Origin: Balneola sp.
GTDB taxonomy: Bacteria > Bacteroidota > Rhodothermia > Balneolales > Balneolaceae
DNA: 64,000 nt
Direction of reading: 5' to 3'
Assembly: GCA_002696035.1 (NCBI GenBank)
Contig: NZQV01000017.1
Coordinates: 62,001 to 126,000, forward strand
The translations under genes and the position numbers were made by a program. The notes beneath the pieces are model-generated. The model ran no database searches and was not told where the DNA came from. It saw nothing but the letters and a program-made list of their open reading frames with translations. The first letter of the stretch is position 1; each line of letters opens with the position of its first letter. This document shows positions 52,040-62,369 of the stretch, piece by piece.

Positions 52040-53743
52040 TTAAGGGATCTGAATATCCTTTAAACGAAGCTGAAGGGTTCTCCGGCCATTCCAGTTATTT
52101 TCTTCCAACACATAGGCCACTTTGAACGGTTTTTCATTCCGTACGGCCGGCAGAAATTCATGCATGTTAAACCCGATGGTATCAAACACCCCCGAGCCGT
52201 TTTGGCGAACTCTCATCTTCAGATGTCCATTACCCACAATGGTGGGTTCGCCTACTACTTTCACGCCCTCACTCATAAAAACCGGACGCAGGTTTCCGGG
52301 GCCAAATGGTTCAAACTGACTGAGCAGCTTCCAGAACTTCATATCTACATCTTCGAGATCGAGTTTGGCATCTACGGTAAGTTCAGGCTCAAAGGAGTTT
52401 TCGGAAAGATCGGTGTAGGCCAGATCATTCATGCGTCGGCGGAATTCACTCAGGCTGCCTTCTTTCAGTGTAAGTCCGGCCGCAAATTCGTGTCCGCCAA
52501 ATTGCTCCAGCAGATCTCCGCATTTTTTGATAGCATCATAGATATTGAAGCCTTTCACACTTCGGGCCGATCCTTTTATTTTTCCATCCACGTTACTGAG
52601 CATAATGGCCGGGCGGTGATACAGATCCACCAAACGGGAAGCTACAATTCCTATCACCCCCAGGTGCCAGTCTTCCTGATACAGTACAATGGTCGAAACT
52701 TCTTCCATATCGAAATCTTCTTCGATCTGAGCCATCGCTTCTTTCATGGTTCTTGAGTCTGTATCGCGGCGTTTCAGGTTCACCGATTCCAGTTCGTGTG
52801 CATGTGACTTTGCCTCGGCCATAGTTTCAGAGATCATGAGCTTCACAGCCGTACTGGCATCTCCCATTCGTCCCGCAGCATTAATTCGGGGACCTATGGA
52901 AAAGACGATCTTGGAGGTATTCACCTCTTCCTGAGAAACATTGATCAGCTCAAGCAACGCTTTTATACCTACCCGGGGATTTCTCTGAACCATTTTAAGC
53001 CCGGCTTTCATAAGCACACGATTTTCATCGATGATGGGCACAATATCGGAGGCAATGGAAATGGCTACGAGATCCAGAAATTTATAAGAGACTGATTGAG
53101 GCAGGCCCAGCTTTTTGATGGTTCCCTGAATGAGTTTATACCCTACGCCGGCTCCGGAAAGTCCATCGAAAGGATAATTACAATCCGGTCGTTTGGGATC
53201 GAGTACCGCTACTGCATCGGGGATGCCGTCGCCAACAGTATGGTGATCACAGATCACGAGGTCGATGCCTTTTTCTTTGGCAACTTTGGCTTCTTCGATA
53301 GCAGTGATCCCGCAATCCACAGATACGATCAGTGTAGCCCCGATCTCTTCAGCGTATTTAATGCCATCGGGATTGATGCCGTAGCCTTCCTTAAATCGGT
53401 GTGGGATATAGTAATCGGCATCTACTCCAAATTCCTTTAGAAAAATATAGAGGCAGGAAGTAGCCGTAGTTCCGTCTACGTCGTAATCGCCGTAAACGAG
53501 TACTTTCTCACTTTTACGGATAGCCAATGCAAGGCGTTCCGCACCGGCATCCATGTCCTTCATTAAAAAAGGATCGTGGACGTTCTCTATCTCTGGTCTG
53601 AAAAAGTATCTTGCTTCATCGTATGTTTTTATGCCGCGGATAGCCAGTAATTGGGCTATTTTGTCCGGAATTCCGAGCTGCTCTGCAAGTGTTGAGGCAG
53701 AGTCCTCCCCTTCCGGCTGCGCGAATACCCAGCGGAATGACAT
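52040..53743 (-). CDS. recJ: single-stranded-DNA-specific exonuclease RecJ
   Basis: The 567-residue protein has the DHH-family motifs: VYGDYDVDGTTAT near residue 82, DCGITA, ICDHHTVGDG (DHH), and the C-terminal DHHA1 motif FGGHEFAAGLTL. The OB-fold follows. It degrades 5'-ended ssDNA in recombination and mismatch repair. It starts away from the tRNA by 78 bases on the same strand. Length is normal. Confidence 0.95.
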   Translation of the reverse strand: MSFRWVFAQPEGEDSASTLAEQLGIPDKIAQLLAIRGIKTYDEARYFFRPEIENVHDPFLMKDMDAGAERLALAIRKSEKVLVYGDYDVDGTTATSCLYIFLKEFGVDADYYIPHRFKEGYGINPDGIKYAEEIGATLIVSVDCGITAIEEAKVAKEKGIDLVICDHHTVGDGIPDAVAVLDPKRPDCNYPFDGLSGAGVGYKLIQGTIKKLGLPQSVSYKFLDLVAISIASDIVPIIDENRVLMKAGLKMVQRNPRVGIKALLELINVSQEEVNTSKIVFSIGPRINAAGRMGDASTAVKLMISETMAEAKSHAHELESVNLKRRDTDSRTMKEAMAQIEEDFDMEEVSTIVLYQEDWHLGVIGIVASRLVDLYHRPAIMLSNVDGKIKGSARSVKGFNIYDAIKKCGDLLEQFGGHEFAAGLTLKEGSLSEFRRRMNDLAYTDLSENSFEPELTVDAKLDLEDVDMKFWKLLSQFEPFGPGNLRPVFMSEGVKVVGEPTIVGNGHLKMRVRQNGSGVFDTIGFNMHEFLPAVRNEKPFKVAYVLEENNWNGRRTLQLRLKDIQIP

Positions 53744-54039
53744 GATTATTTTGTGCTTTATTTTTATTCATAAAGGCGATGCGGCGGTCAAACCGGATTG
53801 CCAACGCTTTCGCGTGCTTATTGGATATATAAAATACTATTAAACTTGAGAAATTCAGCCTCTTTGTTCAATAAAATAAAAAGGATTTCACGAAGGTTCA
53901 TTCCTGAGGCTTTTTCACGCATTTTCTTACAAACTTTTGTATCGATGAGCGTTCACAGGTTGAGAACCGGCAAATAAATCCCGACCTTGGAAGCGGTTCC
54001 AAAAACGGATCTCCATGAATTAATAGTTATATTTACGCC

Positions 54040-55215
54040 ATGACTAAAACCATTGAAAAAGCACCTAAACCATTGACACAAGAGAACAAGAATTTTCCCA
54101 TTTTTAATGAGCTGGCTAACAAAGAGCACGAACAAATTGTGATCTGTTCTGATCCTGATACCGGCTTGAAAGCCATCATTGCCATTCACAATACCACGCT
54201 CGGCCCTGCACTTGGCGGAACCCGTATGTGGAATTATGAAACGGAAGAGGCCGCAATAAAGGATGTGCTCCGACTTTCCCGCGGCATGACCTACAAAGCA
54301 GCTATTTCCGGGTTGAATTTAGGCGGAGGCAAAGCCGTCATTATTGGCGACCCTCACACCGAAAAAACCGAAGCTTTATTCCGTTCTTTCGGACGCTTTG
54401 TGGATGGCCTTGGTGGTCGTTACATCACTGCCGAAGATGTTGGAATGACCGAAAAAGAAATGGAGTGGATCTATTCTGAAACCAAGTATGTAACCGGTAT
54501 CCCCAAAGCACTGGGCGGAAGTGGAAACCCGTCTCCTGTAACAGCTTATGGCGTATACATGGGCGTTAAAGCCTGTGCCCAAAAAGCTTATGGAAACGAC
54601 TCTTTGGAAGGTAAGAAGATCGCCCTTCAGGGAGCCGGAAATGTAGCTTCTTATTTTGCACGTCATGCCGCAAAAGAAGGCGCTGAACTTTTTATATGTG
54701 ATATATACGATGAAAAAGCCAAAACCCTTGCTGAAGAAGTTGGTGGCAAGCTGGTTGATCCGAATTCCATTTATGGACTGGATGTCGACATTTTCACCCC
54801 TTGTGCGTTAGGCGGGGTGATCAACGATGATACCATGGATGAGTTCAAATGTGATATCATTGCCGGCGGAGCCAACAACGTGTTGGATGAAGAAGACAAA
54901 CACGGGCAGATGCTACTCGATAAAGGTATTATTTATGCTCCCGATTATGTGATCAATGCCGGTGGTATCATCAATATTGCAAGCGAGTTGGAAGGCTACA
55001 ACGAGAAGCGCGCTATGCAAAATGCCGGAAACATCTACACCACCATCACTGACATTTTGAACTATTCTGAAGAACACGGGATCCCGGCTCATAAAGCTTC
55101 GAATGACCTGGCAGAAAAACGCATAGAAACCGTTGGGAAGATCAAGAACAAATACTCTTCCAATGCCAGCATCTCCGGCCGACTCGGAGGAGTGTATAAG
55201 CGATTCAATGACTGA
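54040..55215 (+). CDS. leucine/valine-type amino acid dehydrogenase
   Basis: The 391-residue protein has the Glu/Leu/Phe/Val dehydrogenase pattern: GPALGGTRMW, TYKAAISGLNLGGGKAVI with the catalytic lysines, and the Rossmann loop LQGAGNVASYFA. It deaminates branched-chain amino acids with NAD+. It is divergent from recJ across a 296-base gap that shows no gene. A strong terminator follows. Confidence 0.9.
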   Translation: MTKTIEKAPKPLTQENKNFPIFNELANKEHEQIVICSDPDTGLKAIIAIHNTTLGPALGGTRMWNYETEEAAIKDVLRLSRGMTYKAAISGLNLGGGKAVIIGDPHTEKTEALFRSFGRFVDGLGGRYITAEDVGMTEKEMEWIYSETKYVTGIPKALGGSGNPSPVTAYGVYMGVKACAQKAYGNDSLEGKKIALQGAGNVASYFARHAAKEGAELFICDIYDEKAKTLAEEVGGKLVDPNSIYGLDVDIFTPCALGGVINDDTMDEFKCDIIAGGANNVLDEEDKHGQMLLDKGIIYAPDYVINAGGIINIASELEGYNEKRAMQNAGNIYTTITDILNYSEEHGIPAHKASNDLAEKRIETVGKIKNKYSSNASISGRLGGVYKRFND

Positions 55216-55248
55216 TCATTGAATTAAGCTGCTTTAGTTTTTTGTAAA

Positions 55249-55284
55249 AGAAAAGGGACGCATGAATTGCGTCCCTTTTTTTAT
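55249..55284 (+). terminator. Rho-independent terminator after the amino acid dehydrogenase gene
   Basis: AAAAGGGACGCA and TGCGTCCCTTTTTTT form a near-perfect stem around a 4-5 base loop, with a T run. Confidence 0.88.
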
Positions 55285-55440
55285 GGGGTAGAATGTGAGA
55301 TAATCCTTTTGGGCTTCGCTTAGCCAATAAGTATCAGCAACTGATTTGATATTAGTTACCCGCATTCGCAGGATGACTCTCAGCCTGTACTATTTCCAGT
55401 TACCAATGGTGAGGCGGACAGGCTGTCCGCCTTACGTGGG

Positions 55441-56814
55441 TTAATCACCAAAACTACCGGCAGGCCCGGGAAATACCACCGGACTTTCAAATCCATCTTT
55501 CGATACGCTTGCCACGCCGAAGTAGTAATTATCGATAACTACATTTTCGAGGGTGTGCTCGGTTACATCGGCTGGAACAAACTCACTTTTTTGCCATTGG
55601 TTGGCGTCAGTGAGCCTCCAGTAGATCTTGTAACCGGCCAGTTGAGGATTTTCTTCGGGATCGAGGGCTTTCCAGCTCAGGGTTGCACTTGGACGAACCG
55701 CTCCGGAAATTTGCACTTCGGCCGGCGGACTTGGTGCCCAGCTCATGGCGGCCATCGTTACGGCATTTAAACCGGTCAGTTTGGCGGCAAAATCAAATTC
55801 CACTTCGCTAAGTACATCGCCGTATTCAACACCATCTTCGGTTCTGAGATCCTGATGCTGTCGGTTATAGTCTTCGTTGGTTTCCATGATTCGTACTGCA
55901 GGAAATCCAACATCGTTGAATGGACGGTGATGTCCGCCACGGCCAAAACGATCGAGGCGATAGATCATCATCACATCTAAATTACGGATGTAGAGGTCAG
56001 CCATTTTATCAACGTAGCGCGCCAGATTCCGGGATGGAGAATCCACTTCACCGCCGGTAAATCTCCGAATTCGGGCTTCGCGTTCTGTTTCAACCGCTCG
56101 CGTTCCTTCCGAAAACACGCGGGCCGTGGTGTTGTCGATCACACCATTGATGCCCTGTATATTTCCGATCATATCGTTGTTCAAAACGCCTTTGATATCC
56201 CAGCCTTGCTCTTTGGCGTGTTCAGCGAGGATCTGTCCGCCAAATAATCCCTGCTCTTCTCCGGAAAGCTGTGCATACATAATGGAGCCCTCAAATTCAT
56301 ACTGACTCAATACCCGCGCGGCCTCCAACACTCCTGCTACTCCAGAGGCATTATCGTTTGCGCCGGGCGATGTAGATTCGCCATCCATCACATCACTTAC
56401 TCGAGAATCAATATCGCCGCTCATCATCACAAACCGGTTTGGATCGGCCGTACCACGCTGAATAGCCACTACGTTTACTATTTCAACGGGTTCGGGAATT
56501 CGGTTCTCACCCCCAACATAATCCCGCACATAAAACACTTCGAGGCATCCTCCGCAATCGGCTGAAATACGTTCAAATTCTTCTTTCAGCCAGCGCCGGG
56601 CAGCTCCAATTCCTTCTGTTTCAGATGTAGTGTCGGATAGGGTATGGCGGGTATCAAAACTGACGAGCTTGGTGATATCGGCTTCAATGCGTTCTGCAGA
56701 AGTTGCAGCTCCGATCTGCCGAAGTACTTCGGTTTGAGGAGTTTGGGAAAAAGCTGTTCCCGCAATCATCATCACAAATAATAAAGAGCAAACAGTAGCT
56801 TTTAATGTTTTCAT
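55441..56814 (-). CDS. exported M28-type peptidase with C-terminal fibronectin-III-like domain
   Basis: The 457-residue protein has a signal peptide (LLFVMMIAGTAFS), an M28 aminopeptidase domain and a C-terminal fibronectin-III-like domain (VRPSATLSWKALDPEENPQ). Metal ligands seen are GANDNASG (Asp), SGEEQG (Glu-Glu), NNDMIGN (Asp) and a late His. The first ligand region reads SGDIDSR where the family has xxHxDS: His is replaced by Asp. The enzyme may bind zinc differently. A short palindrome (55413-55431) follows the stop. Confidence 0.85.
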   Translation of the reverse strand: MKTLKATVCSLLFVMMIAGTAFSQTPQTEVLRQIGAATSAERIEADITKLVSFDTRHTLSDTTSETEGIGAARRWLKEEFERISADCGGCLEVFYVRDYVGGENRIPEPVEIVNVVAIQRGTADPNRFVMMSGDIDSRVSDVMDGESTSPGANDNASGVAGVLEAARVLSQYEFEGSIMYAQLSGEEQGLFGGQILAEHAKEQGWDIKGVLNNDMIGNIQGINGVIDNTTARVFSEGTRAVETEREARIRRFTGGEVDSPSRNLARYVDKMADLYIRNLDVMMIYRLDRFGRGGHHRPFNDVGFPAVRIMETNEDYNRQHQDLRTEDGVEYGDVLSEVEFDFAAKLTGLNAVTMAAMSWAPSPPAEVQISGAVRPSATLSWKALDPEENPQLAGYKIYWRLTDANQWQKSEFVPADVTEHTLENVVIDNYYFGVASVSKDGFESPVVFPGPAGSFGD

Positions 56815-56864
56815 AGGTCAATTTTTGTTGAAATTATAATAGGAGCCTTTGAGCTCGTAGTACG

Positions 56865-57284
56865 TTATTGGTCTTGATTGAGGTATTCTTCCATATTTTG
56901 CTGGAATTTCACCTGGGCTTTTAATCCTGTTCGGTGGCCTAAATAAGAACCCAGAGCACAGGCCAGGATCACCGTAAACTGAAAGGTCAGGTTGGATTGC
57001 CCAAGCCCGGTATCATAGATCTGAACCCAGATGAGAGGCGGAGCAGCAACCAACAGTCCAAAAATATAGGGAATGGGATTGGGTCCCTGAAGGCGGCGCA
57101 TAAATCGTCTGCCGCTCACAGAAATAATATTCATATACACCAAGCCGAATCCAAGCAGAAACAGGGTCCCTACAAAAGTGGGATCACTGATCTTCACTAA
57201 AAATTCGGATGAGAACAGGGTAAAAGCGGCCGAAATGATGAACACACCGGACGCATAAAAAAGAAATCGGGGCAGGTTATCCAA
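56865..57284 (-). CDS. small integral membrane protein
   Basis: The 139-residue protein has about four hydrophobic segments (FLFYASGVFIISAAFTLF, FVGTLFLLGFGLVYMNII, PYIFGLLVAAPPLIWVQI, FQFTVILACALGSYLGH) and a short cytosolic tail. No family is recognised. It stands between a peptidase and a DUF456 gene. Confidence 0.7.
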   Translation of the reverse strand: MDNLPRFLFYASGVFIISAAFTLFSSEFLVKISDPTFVGTLFLLGFGLVYMNIISVSGRRFMRRLQGPNPIPYIFGLLVAAPPLIWVQIYDTGLGQSNLTFQFTVILACALGSYLGHRTGLKAQVKFQQNMEEYLNQDQ

Positions 57285-57375
57285 AATGGAAATAAAATTT
57301 GGTTAATGGCTTTTTGATGAGCTGAAATTCCAAAAAAGAAATCCCAAATTCCAATGCAGATATATCTTTTAACGG

Positions 57376-57846
57376 TTACAGGTTCGTGAAAAAGTAGAAC
57401 CCCATAATTCCGGCAGCTATTACTTTTAAGCCGGTGGCTGCCATAAAGCCTGCAAATGCCCCCAAAGCTGACTTCAGAGCCCGATCTGATCTTTGTCCGG
57501 CCAGAATTTCACCCGCAAAAGCGCCGATGAGTGGGCCGATCACGAAACCTAAAGGAGGGAAAAATAATCCAGCGACCAAGCCAACCACGCTGCCGGTTAC
57601 TGCATACGGAGAGCCACCCGACCTTTTTGTGGCCCAGGCGGGAATCACATTATCCAGCACAAAACCGAATAGTATGGCAATACCGGCCCAGATCAACATA
57701 AAGGTGAGGGAAAAAGGGGCCGATACAAACTGAAGCACCAATAAACCAGCGTAACTGAAGGGAAGCCCGGGTACAACCGGCAGAAAAGCACCGATCAGTC
57801 CGGCAATGATCAGCAACGCTCCAAAAATTAGAATAATTGTTTCCAT
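57376..57846 (-). CDS. DUF456-family membrane protein
   Basis: The 156-residue protein has the DUF456 pattern: LIGAFLPVVPGLPFSYAGLL near residues 18-37 and a central GGSPYAVTGSVVGLVAGLFFPPLG, with about four glycine-rich membrane helices. Function unknown; the family is widespread. Confidence 0.85.
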   Translation of the reverse strand: METIILIFGALLIIAGLIGAFLPVVPGLPFSYAGLLVLQFVSAPFSLTFMLIWAGIAILFGFVLDNVIPAWATKRSGGSPYAVTGSVVGLVAGLFFPPLGFVIGPLIGAFAGEILAGQRSDRALKSALGAFAGFMAATGLKVIAAGIMGFYFFTNL

Positions 57847-57882
57847 ACACAGTGAACGTGGTTAATAGCACTAAGTTACGCT

Positions 57883-58191
57883 TCAGATATTTTGTCGGTC
57901 CACGATCTTATTTTCTTCATCGATGAAGCCCTCTATACGAGCCAGCTGAATGAGCGTGGTTGACAGTAATTGATCAAGGTTGATAGCAGATGACTTCAGC
58001 CACTTGTGAGTGTCGCGGTCTTCGGGATATTTTTCGATGCAGTTTTCGGTATATCGCTCGAAATCGCGCACAACTTCCAGGATGTCCAATAATTTATTGG
58101 GACACTGGCATTCGATCATATCCGCATGTTTGCGAAGTTCTTTGGCTGCTTCCTCAGAAACCTGAGTGCCGTCTTCTACAGTAATTTGCAT
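57883..58191 (-). CDS. hypothetical protein, co-oriented with a cyclase gene
   Basis: The 102-residue protein is helical with two Cys (MIECQCPNKLLDILEVV). It lies 15 bases after the cyclase gene on the same strand, so it may regulate it. No domain is recognised. Confidence 0.65.
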   Translation of the reverse strand: MQITVEDGTQVSEEAAKELRKHADMIECQCPNKLLDILEVVRDFERYTENCIEKYPEDRDTHKWLKSSAINLDQLLSTTLIQLARIEGFIDEENKIVDRQNI

Positions 58192-58206
58192 AATAAATGA
58201 TAGTAT

Positions 58207-58800
58207 TTAGGAATTAGTATTTGTTGGGAGAAACCAGTGGGTTTGAACCGGCTTCTTTTTACCGCGAATTGACTTCAACGGCATCTTTTGAAATTGAAAA
58301 TCATCTTTTAATACCTGATAGACCTCATCTGAACATAATACATCCACGGTATAATGTTTGGTCAATTCTTCGATCCGTGCTGCTACATTCACGGTATCGC
58401 CCAGCACGGTGGTTTGTTTTAGCTGATTGGTCTCGAGCCTGCAGTAGGCGGCCTCTCCGGTGTGAATACCAATACCAACCGCAACCATAGACTCTACCTT
58501 AAAATACCGGCTTGCGTTGATCTCTTTCAGCGTGCCACGTATTGAAACACAGGTTTTTGCCGCTAACTTCACATGATTGTCGGCTTCTCTGGCAAACCCA
58601 AAGTGGGCCAGAAAGCCATCTCCGGTAAAACGATCAACGGTACCTCCGTTTTCTTCTACAACTTCCCCAAGAACTGCCAACACCGTGTTTGCAAATTCAA
58701 CAGCCTCAAAGGGATCTTTATCATCAAATAAAGAAGTAAAGTTCCGGATATCACAAAACAAGACCGTACCTACTTTCTTCTCCGGATTTTGGGCATTCAT
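58207..58800 (-). CDS. class III adenylate/guanylate cyclase-type protein
   Basis: The 197-residue protein is a single catalytic domain: VLFCDIRNFTSLF (metal Asp), DRFTGDGFLAHFG (second Asp), and GDTVNVAARIEELTK. No receptor part is visible, so other proteins must sense signals. It may make cAMP. It lies between hutH and the hypothetical gene, all on one strand and closely packed. Confidence 0.85.
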   Translation of the reverse strand: MNAQNPEKKVGTVLFCDIRNFTSLFDDKDPFEAVEFANTVLAVLGEVVEENGGTVDRFTGDGFLAHFGFAREADNHVKLAAKTCVSIRGTLKEINASRYFKVESMVAVGIGIHTGEAAYCRLETNQLKQTTVLGDTVNVAARIEELTKHYTVDVLCSDEVYQVLKDDFQFQKMPLKSIRGKKKPVQTHWFLPTNTNS

Positions 58801-58801
58801 A

Positions 58802-60289
58802 TCAATTCAGCTCCAGTCCCCTGATCAACTGTTCATCTTCCAGTAACGCTACAGCACTGTTAATTTCATCCTTGAAAAAGTGATCCTCATCGGCATGTGC
58901 AATGTGTTTTCGAATATAAGCATGCGCTACATCCACGCCATGGCCGGGTTTCATTGGTTTTCTGAAATCCAGCGCCTGTGCTGCCGTAAACATTTCTATA
59001 GCCAGTACCTGCTCCACATTTTTGAACACATTCAGCAATTTCAGCGCGCCGATGCTTCCCATACTCACATGGTCTTCCTGCCCCAGGCTGGTGGGAATGG
59101 AATCCACAGAGGCCGGATGGCAAAGCACCTTATTCTCAGAAACCAAAGCTGCGGCGGTGTACTGCGGAATCATAAAACCGGAATTGATGCCGGTTTCCTC
59201 CATTAACAAGGTGGGCAAACCGTCATGACCTTCCAGCAACAGATACGTTCGCCGTTCAGAAATACTTGCCATTTCGGCCAGCGCAATGGCGGCATAATCA
59301 AGCACCAAAGCCAACGGCTGACCGTGAAAATTCCCGCCCGAAATAATATCCCCGTTAGGGAACACCAGCGGATTATCGGTTACAGAATTGATCTCGGTTT
59401 CTACTGTCTTCACACAATGCGCAATGGCATCCCGGCTTGCTCCATGTACCTGAGGAATACATCTCAATGAATATGGATCCTGAACTTTGCCGCAATTTCG
59501 GTGCGATTCCAGGATCTCACTTTCTGCCAGTAGATTGCGTACATTTTGCGCTACGGTCTGCTGTCCTGAATGAGGGCGGATTTCATGAATCCGCTTATCG
59601 AATGGTTTGATGCTTCCCTGCAGCGCCTCCAGGCTCATTGCCCCTAAAAGATCGGCTACCTTCAACAGGTTCATGCTTTTTTCTAGTATGTATGCTCCAT
59701 ACGAACTCATCAACTGCGTACCATTGATCAGGGAAAGTCCATCTTTGGGTTGAAGGTCGATGGGTTCCTTGTTGTGCTTTTTCAGAACCTGATCAGCAGG
59801 AATGGTTTCTTTTCCTTCTTTATCCCAGAAGGAACCAAAGCCCAACAGCGGCAGTGACATATGCGCCAGCGGAGCCAGATCTCCCGACGCTCCCACACTT
59901 CCCTTTTCCGGGATAGCAGGAATCAGATCGTGCTCTTCAAAATAGAGCAGTCGCTGAAAGGTTTCGGTAGAAATGCCGGAATATCCCAATCCCAGTGCAT
60001 GGATTTTGAGCTGCAGCATCAGCCGGGAAATATCTTTAGAGATCAGATCACCGGTCCCCACCGCATGCGATAAGATCAGGTTCCGCTGCAATTGTTTCAG
60101 TTGATCGGCCCCAACCCGCTTGTTGGCAAGAATCCCAAATCCGGTATTGATGCCGTAAAATGCCTCATTCTTATTGAGCGCTTCTTCCACCACGCTCCGC
60201 GAATTTTCAACTCGTGAAGGATCTTTTCTTAACTCAGAAATTGACTTCTGAATATCAGAATACAGTTTTTCTACTTTTATATGAACCAT
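58802..60289 (-). CDS. hutH: histidine ammonia-lyase
   Basis: The 495-residue protein has GSVGASGDLAPLAH at residues 130-143; Ala134-Ser135-Gly136 form the MIO electrophile. YGINTGFG (Tyr45) and NFHGQPLAL match the active site. It converts histidine to urocanate. It lies one base before the cyclase gene start, on the same strand; other hut genes are not seen here. Confidence 0.92.
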   Translation of the reverse strand: MVHIKVEKLYSDIQKSISELRKDPSRVENSRSVVEEALNKNEAFYGINTGFGILANKRVGADQLKQLQRNLILSHAVGTGDLISKDISRLMLQLKIHALGLGYSGISTETFQRLLYFEEHDLIPAIPEKGSVGASGDLAPLAHMSLPLLGFGSFWDKEGKETIPADQVLKKHNKEPIDLQPKDGLSLINGTQLMSSYGAYILEKSMNLLKVADLLGAMSLEALQGSIKPFDKRIHEIRPHSGQQTVAQNVRNLLAESEILESHRNCGKVQDPYSLRCIPQVHGASRDAIAHCVKTVETEINSVTDNPLVFPNGDIISGGNFHGQPLALVLDYAAIALAEMASISERRTYLLLEGHDGLPTLLMEETGINSGFMIPQYTAAALVSENKVLCHPASVDSIPTSLGQEDHVSMGSIGALKLLNVFKNVEQVLAIEMFTAAQALDFRKPMKPGHGVDVAHAYIRKHIAHADEDHFFKDEINSAVALLEDEQLIRGLELN

Positions 60290-60356
60290 TCTATCCTTTT
60301 TTTGGCTTGATGCTTACCTATCTGACCAACTTCCATATTTGATATCAGAAGAACAA

Positions 60357-60466
60357 TTAGATTCCCGCCTGCGAGGGAATGACCTTTTGTAAGTTTCGTG
60401 TCTATTTACGCACCAACTTTATCACTTCCCTCCACTCCGTCATCCCCGCGCAGGCAGGGATCTGAT
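60357..60466. repeat. 110-bp palindromic repeat, copy 1
   Basis: One arm is TAGATTCCCGCCT...GGGAATGACC and the other is CGTCATCCCC...GGCAGGGATCTGA. They are inverted around a ~60-base middle. The copy lies in the 404-base gap before the POT gene; two related copies (62370-62480, 62903-63012) are below. No transposase is seen. It resembles a MITE or large REP unit. Confidence 0.6.
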
Positions 60467-60693
60467 CAACATAAAAACCGATATAAAATTGGTCTTTGGT
60501 TGTCACCCCGACACGGGATGACAACTTCTTGAAGCTTATAACCAAACTCAGGTTAATTCCAAAAGCTTCACAAGCGTTATGTGCTGAAGGTCGTCAGTTA
60601 AGGTTTGGAATTCAATCCCTTCTTGCAACCGTTCAGGGGTTTGGGTATCATCGGGCTGCTTACGAATTTCATCCTAACCTAATTTCATTTCTT

Positions 60694-62208
60694 ATGGCAA
60701 ACGAACAAGACAGCAATTCCACTTCGTTTTTTGGTCACCCCCGTGGACTTGCGACCCTCTTTTTTACAGAGATGTGGGAGCGATTCAGTTATTACGGCAT
60801 GCGTGCCATCCTCGTACTTTTTATGGTAGATGCTATCAACACCGGCGGACTTGGCCTGGATGATAAAACTGCTACTGCCATTTATGGACTATATACCATG
60901 TTTGTGTATTTGCTTGCTTTGCCGGGTGGCTGGCTGGCTGATAAATTCATGGGACTGCGAAATGCCATCTGGTACGGTGGTATCATTATCGCGGCCGGAC
61001 ACTTTGCCATGGCCATCCCAACAGACCAAACCTTCTATCTCGGTCTTGTTCTTATCGTCATTGGAACCGGATTTCTTAAGCCAAATATCAGCTCTATTGT
61101 CGGAGGTTTGTATTCCGACAATGAATCTGCCCGACGCGACGCAGGTTTTTCGATCTTTTATATGGGGATCAATATCGGAGCCTTTATTGCACCTATTGCA
61201 ACCGGTTGGTTGGGAGAAAGCATTAACTGGCATTATGGATTTGGACTTGCCGGCGTAGGAATGGTCCTTGGATTGGTTCAGTATAAGATCACAGAACATT
61301 ATCTGGGAGATGTCGGGGTTTTGCCGGAACAACTCGACGATCCTGAAAAACAAGCCAAACGACATTCCCGCATCAAAAATGCGCTTTGGATCATAGGGAT
61401 AGCCCTTACTGCATTTATTGGTTTGGTAATGGCCGGCACCATCACCATCGATCCAGTGGCAATTGCAGATGCCTCAGGAGTTATCATTTTTGGCTTGGTG
61501 ATCGCCTACTTCGTGTATGTTTTTGTTGCTGAAGAACTCACCACGGATCAGAAAAAAAAGATCGGGGTGATCGCTGCTTTATTTGTCTTTTCTGCCATTT
61601 TCTGGTCAGGCTTTGAGCAAGCTGGTTCATCCCTGAATCTCTTTGCCGAGCGTTACACCGATAGATTGATGTTTGGCTGGGAAATGCCGGCAAGCTGGCT
61701 TCAATCCGTGAATGCCTTCTTCATTATCACCTTAGCTCCTGTGTTTGGATGGCTTTGGGTTTGGCTTGCAAAACGAACCCTGGAACCTTCTACTCCCGTT
61801 AAGTTTGCACTTGGATTGATCTTTCTGGGAGTCGGATTCTTAGTGATGATGTTTGCCTCCTATTACGTAGTGGATGGAAATCAGGTGTTACCAACCTGGC
61901 TGATCATGACGTACCTCTTTCACACCATCGGTGAGCTTTGCCTGAGTCCGGTTGGATTGAGCGCCGTAACCAAACTCGCACCCAAAAAATTAGTGGGACA
62001 AATGATGGGAATCTGGTTTATGTCCATTGCCTTTGGGAACCTTATCGCGGGCCGTGTGGCCGGACAGTTTAATCAGGAAGACATTGCTGCCGACCCCGGC
62101 TTACTGCCCGATCTCTTTTGGATCATTGTGATCACCACTGTGGGTGGTGGCCTTGTGATGCTCCTTCTCAGTAAACCCATCCGCAAACTAATGGGGAATG
62201 TGAGATAG
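60694..62208 (+). CDS. POT-family (proton-dependent) peptide transporter
   Basis: I choose ATG 60694, which starts with a polar N-terminus followed directly by FFTEMWERFSYYGMRAIL, the family's ExxERF motif in the first membrane helix. It gives 504 residues and about twelve to fourteen membrane segments. An earlier in-frame start (60496) would add a non-conserved 66-residue tail. It imports di- and tripeptides with protons. A terminator follows. Confidence 0.88.
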   Translation: MANEQDSNSTSFFGHPRGLATLFFTEMWERFSYYGMRAILVLFMVDAINTGGLGLDDKTATAIYGLYTMFVYLLALPGGWLADKFMGLRNAIWYGGIIIAAGHFAMAIPTDQTFYLGLVLIVIGTGFLKPNISSIVGGLYSDNESARRDAGFSIFYMGINIGAFIAPIATGWLGESINWHYGFGLAGVGMVLGLVQYKITEHYLGDVGVLPEQLDDPEKQAKRHSRIKNALWIIGIALTAFIGLVMAGTITIDPVAIADASGVIIFGLVIAYFVYVFVAEELTTDQKKKIGVIAALFVFSAIFWSGFEQAGSSLNLFAERYTDRLMFGWEMPASWLQSVNAFFIITLAPVFGWLWVWLAKRTLEPSTPVKFALGLIFLGVGFLVMMFASYYVVDGNQVLPTWLIMTYLFHTIGELCLSPVGLSAVTKLAPKKLVGQMMGIWFMSIAFGNLIAGRVAGQFNQEDIAADPGLLPDLFWIIVITTVGGGLVMLLLSKPIRKLMGNVR

Positions 62209-62232
62209 GATTTTAGAACTTGTTTTATTTTC

Positions 62233-62265
62233 AAAAGGGACAGTTAAAAGCTGTCCCTTTTTTTG
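62233..62265 (+). terminator. Rho-independent terminator after the POT gene
   Basis: AAAAGGGACAG and CTGTCCCTTTTTTT pair around a short loop. The rest of 62209-62520 holds repeat copy 2. Confidence 0.88.
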
Positions 62266-62369
62266 GTATACATTTTCAAATATGATCCTTTTTTGGCCGA
62301 AAGTCCTCCTCGCGCAGCCGGAAATCAAAAATAACACCAAGAGTAAACTTCCTTTCTAAGTTGAAGAAT

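Noticed and set aside
60496-60693. N-terminal extension of the POT transporter
   Set aside because: The stretch lies next to a palindromic repeat and is not like the family; ATG 60694 gives the normal N-terminus.
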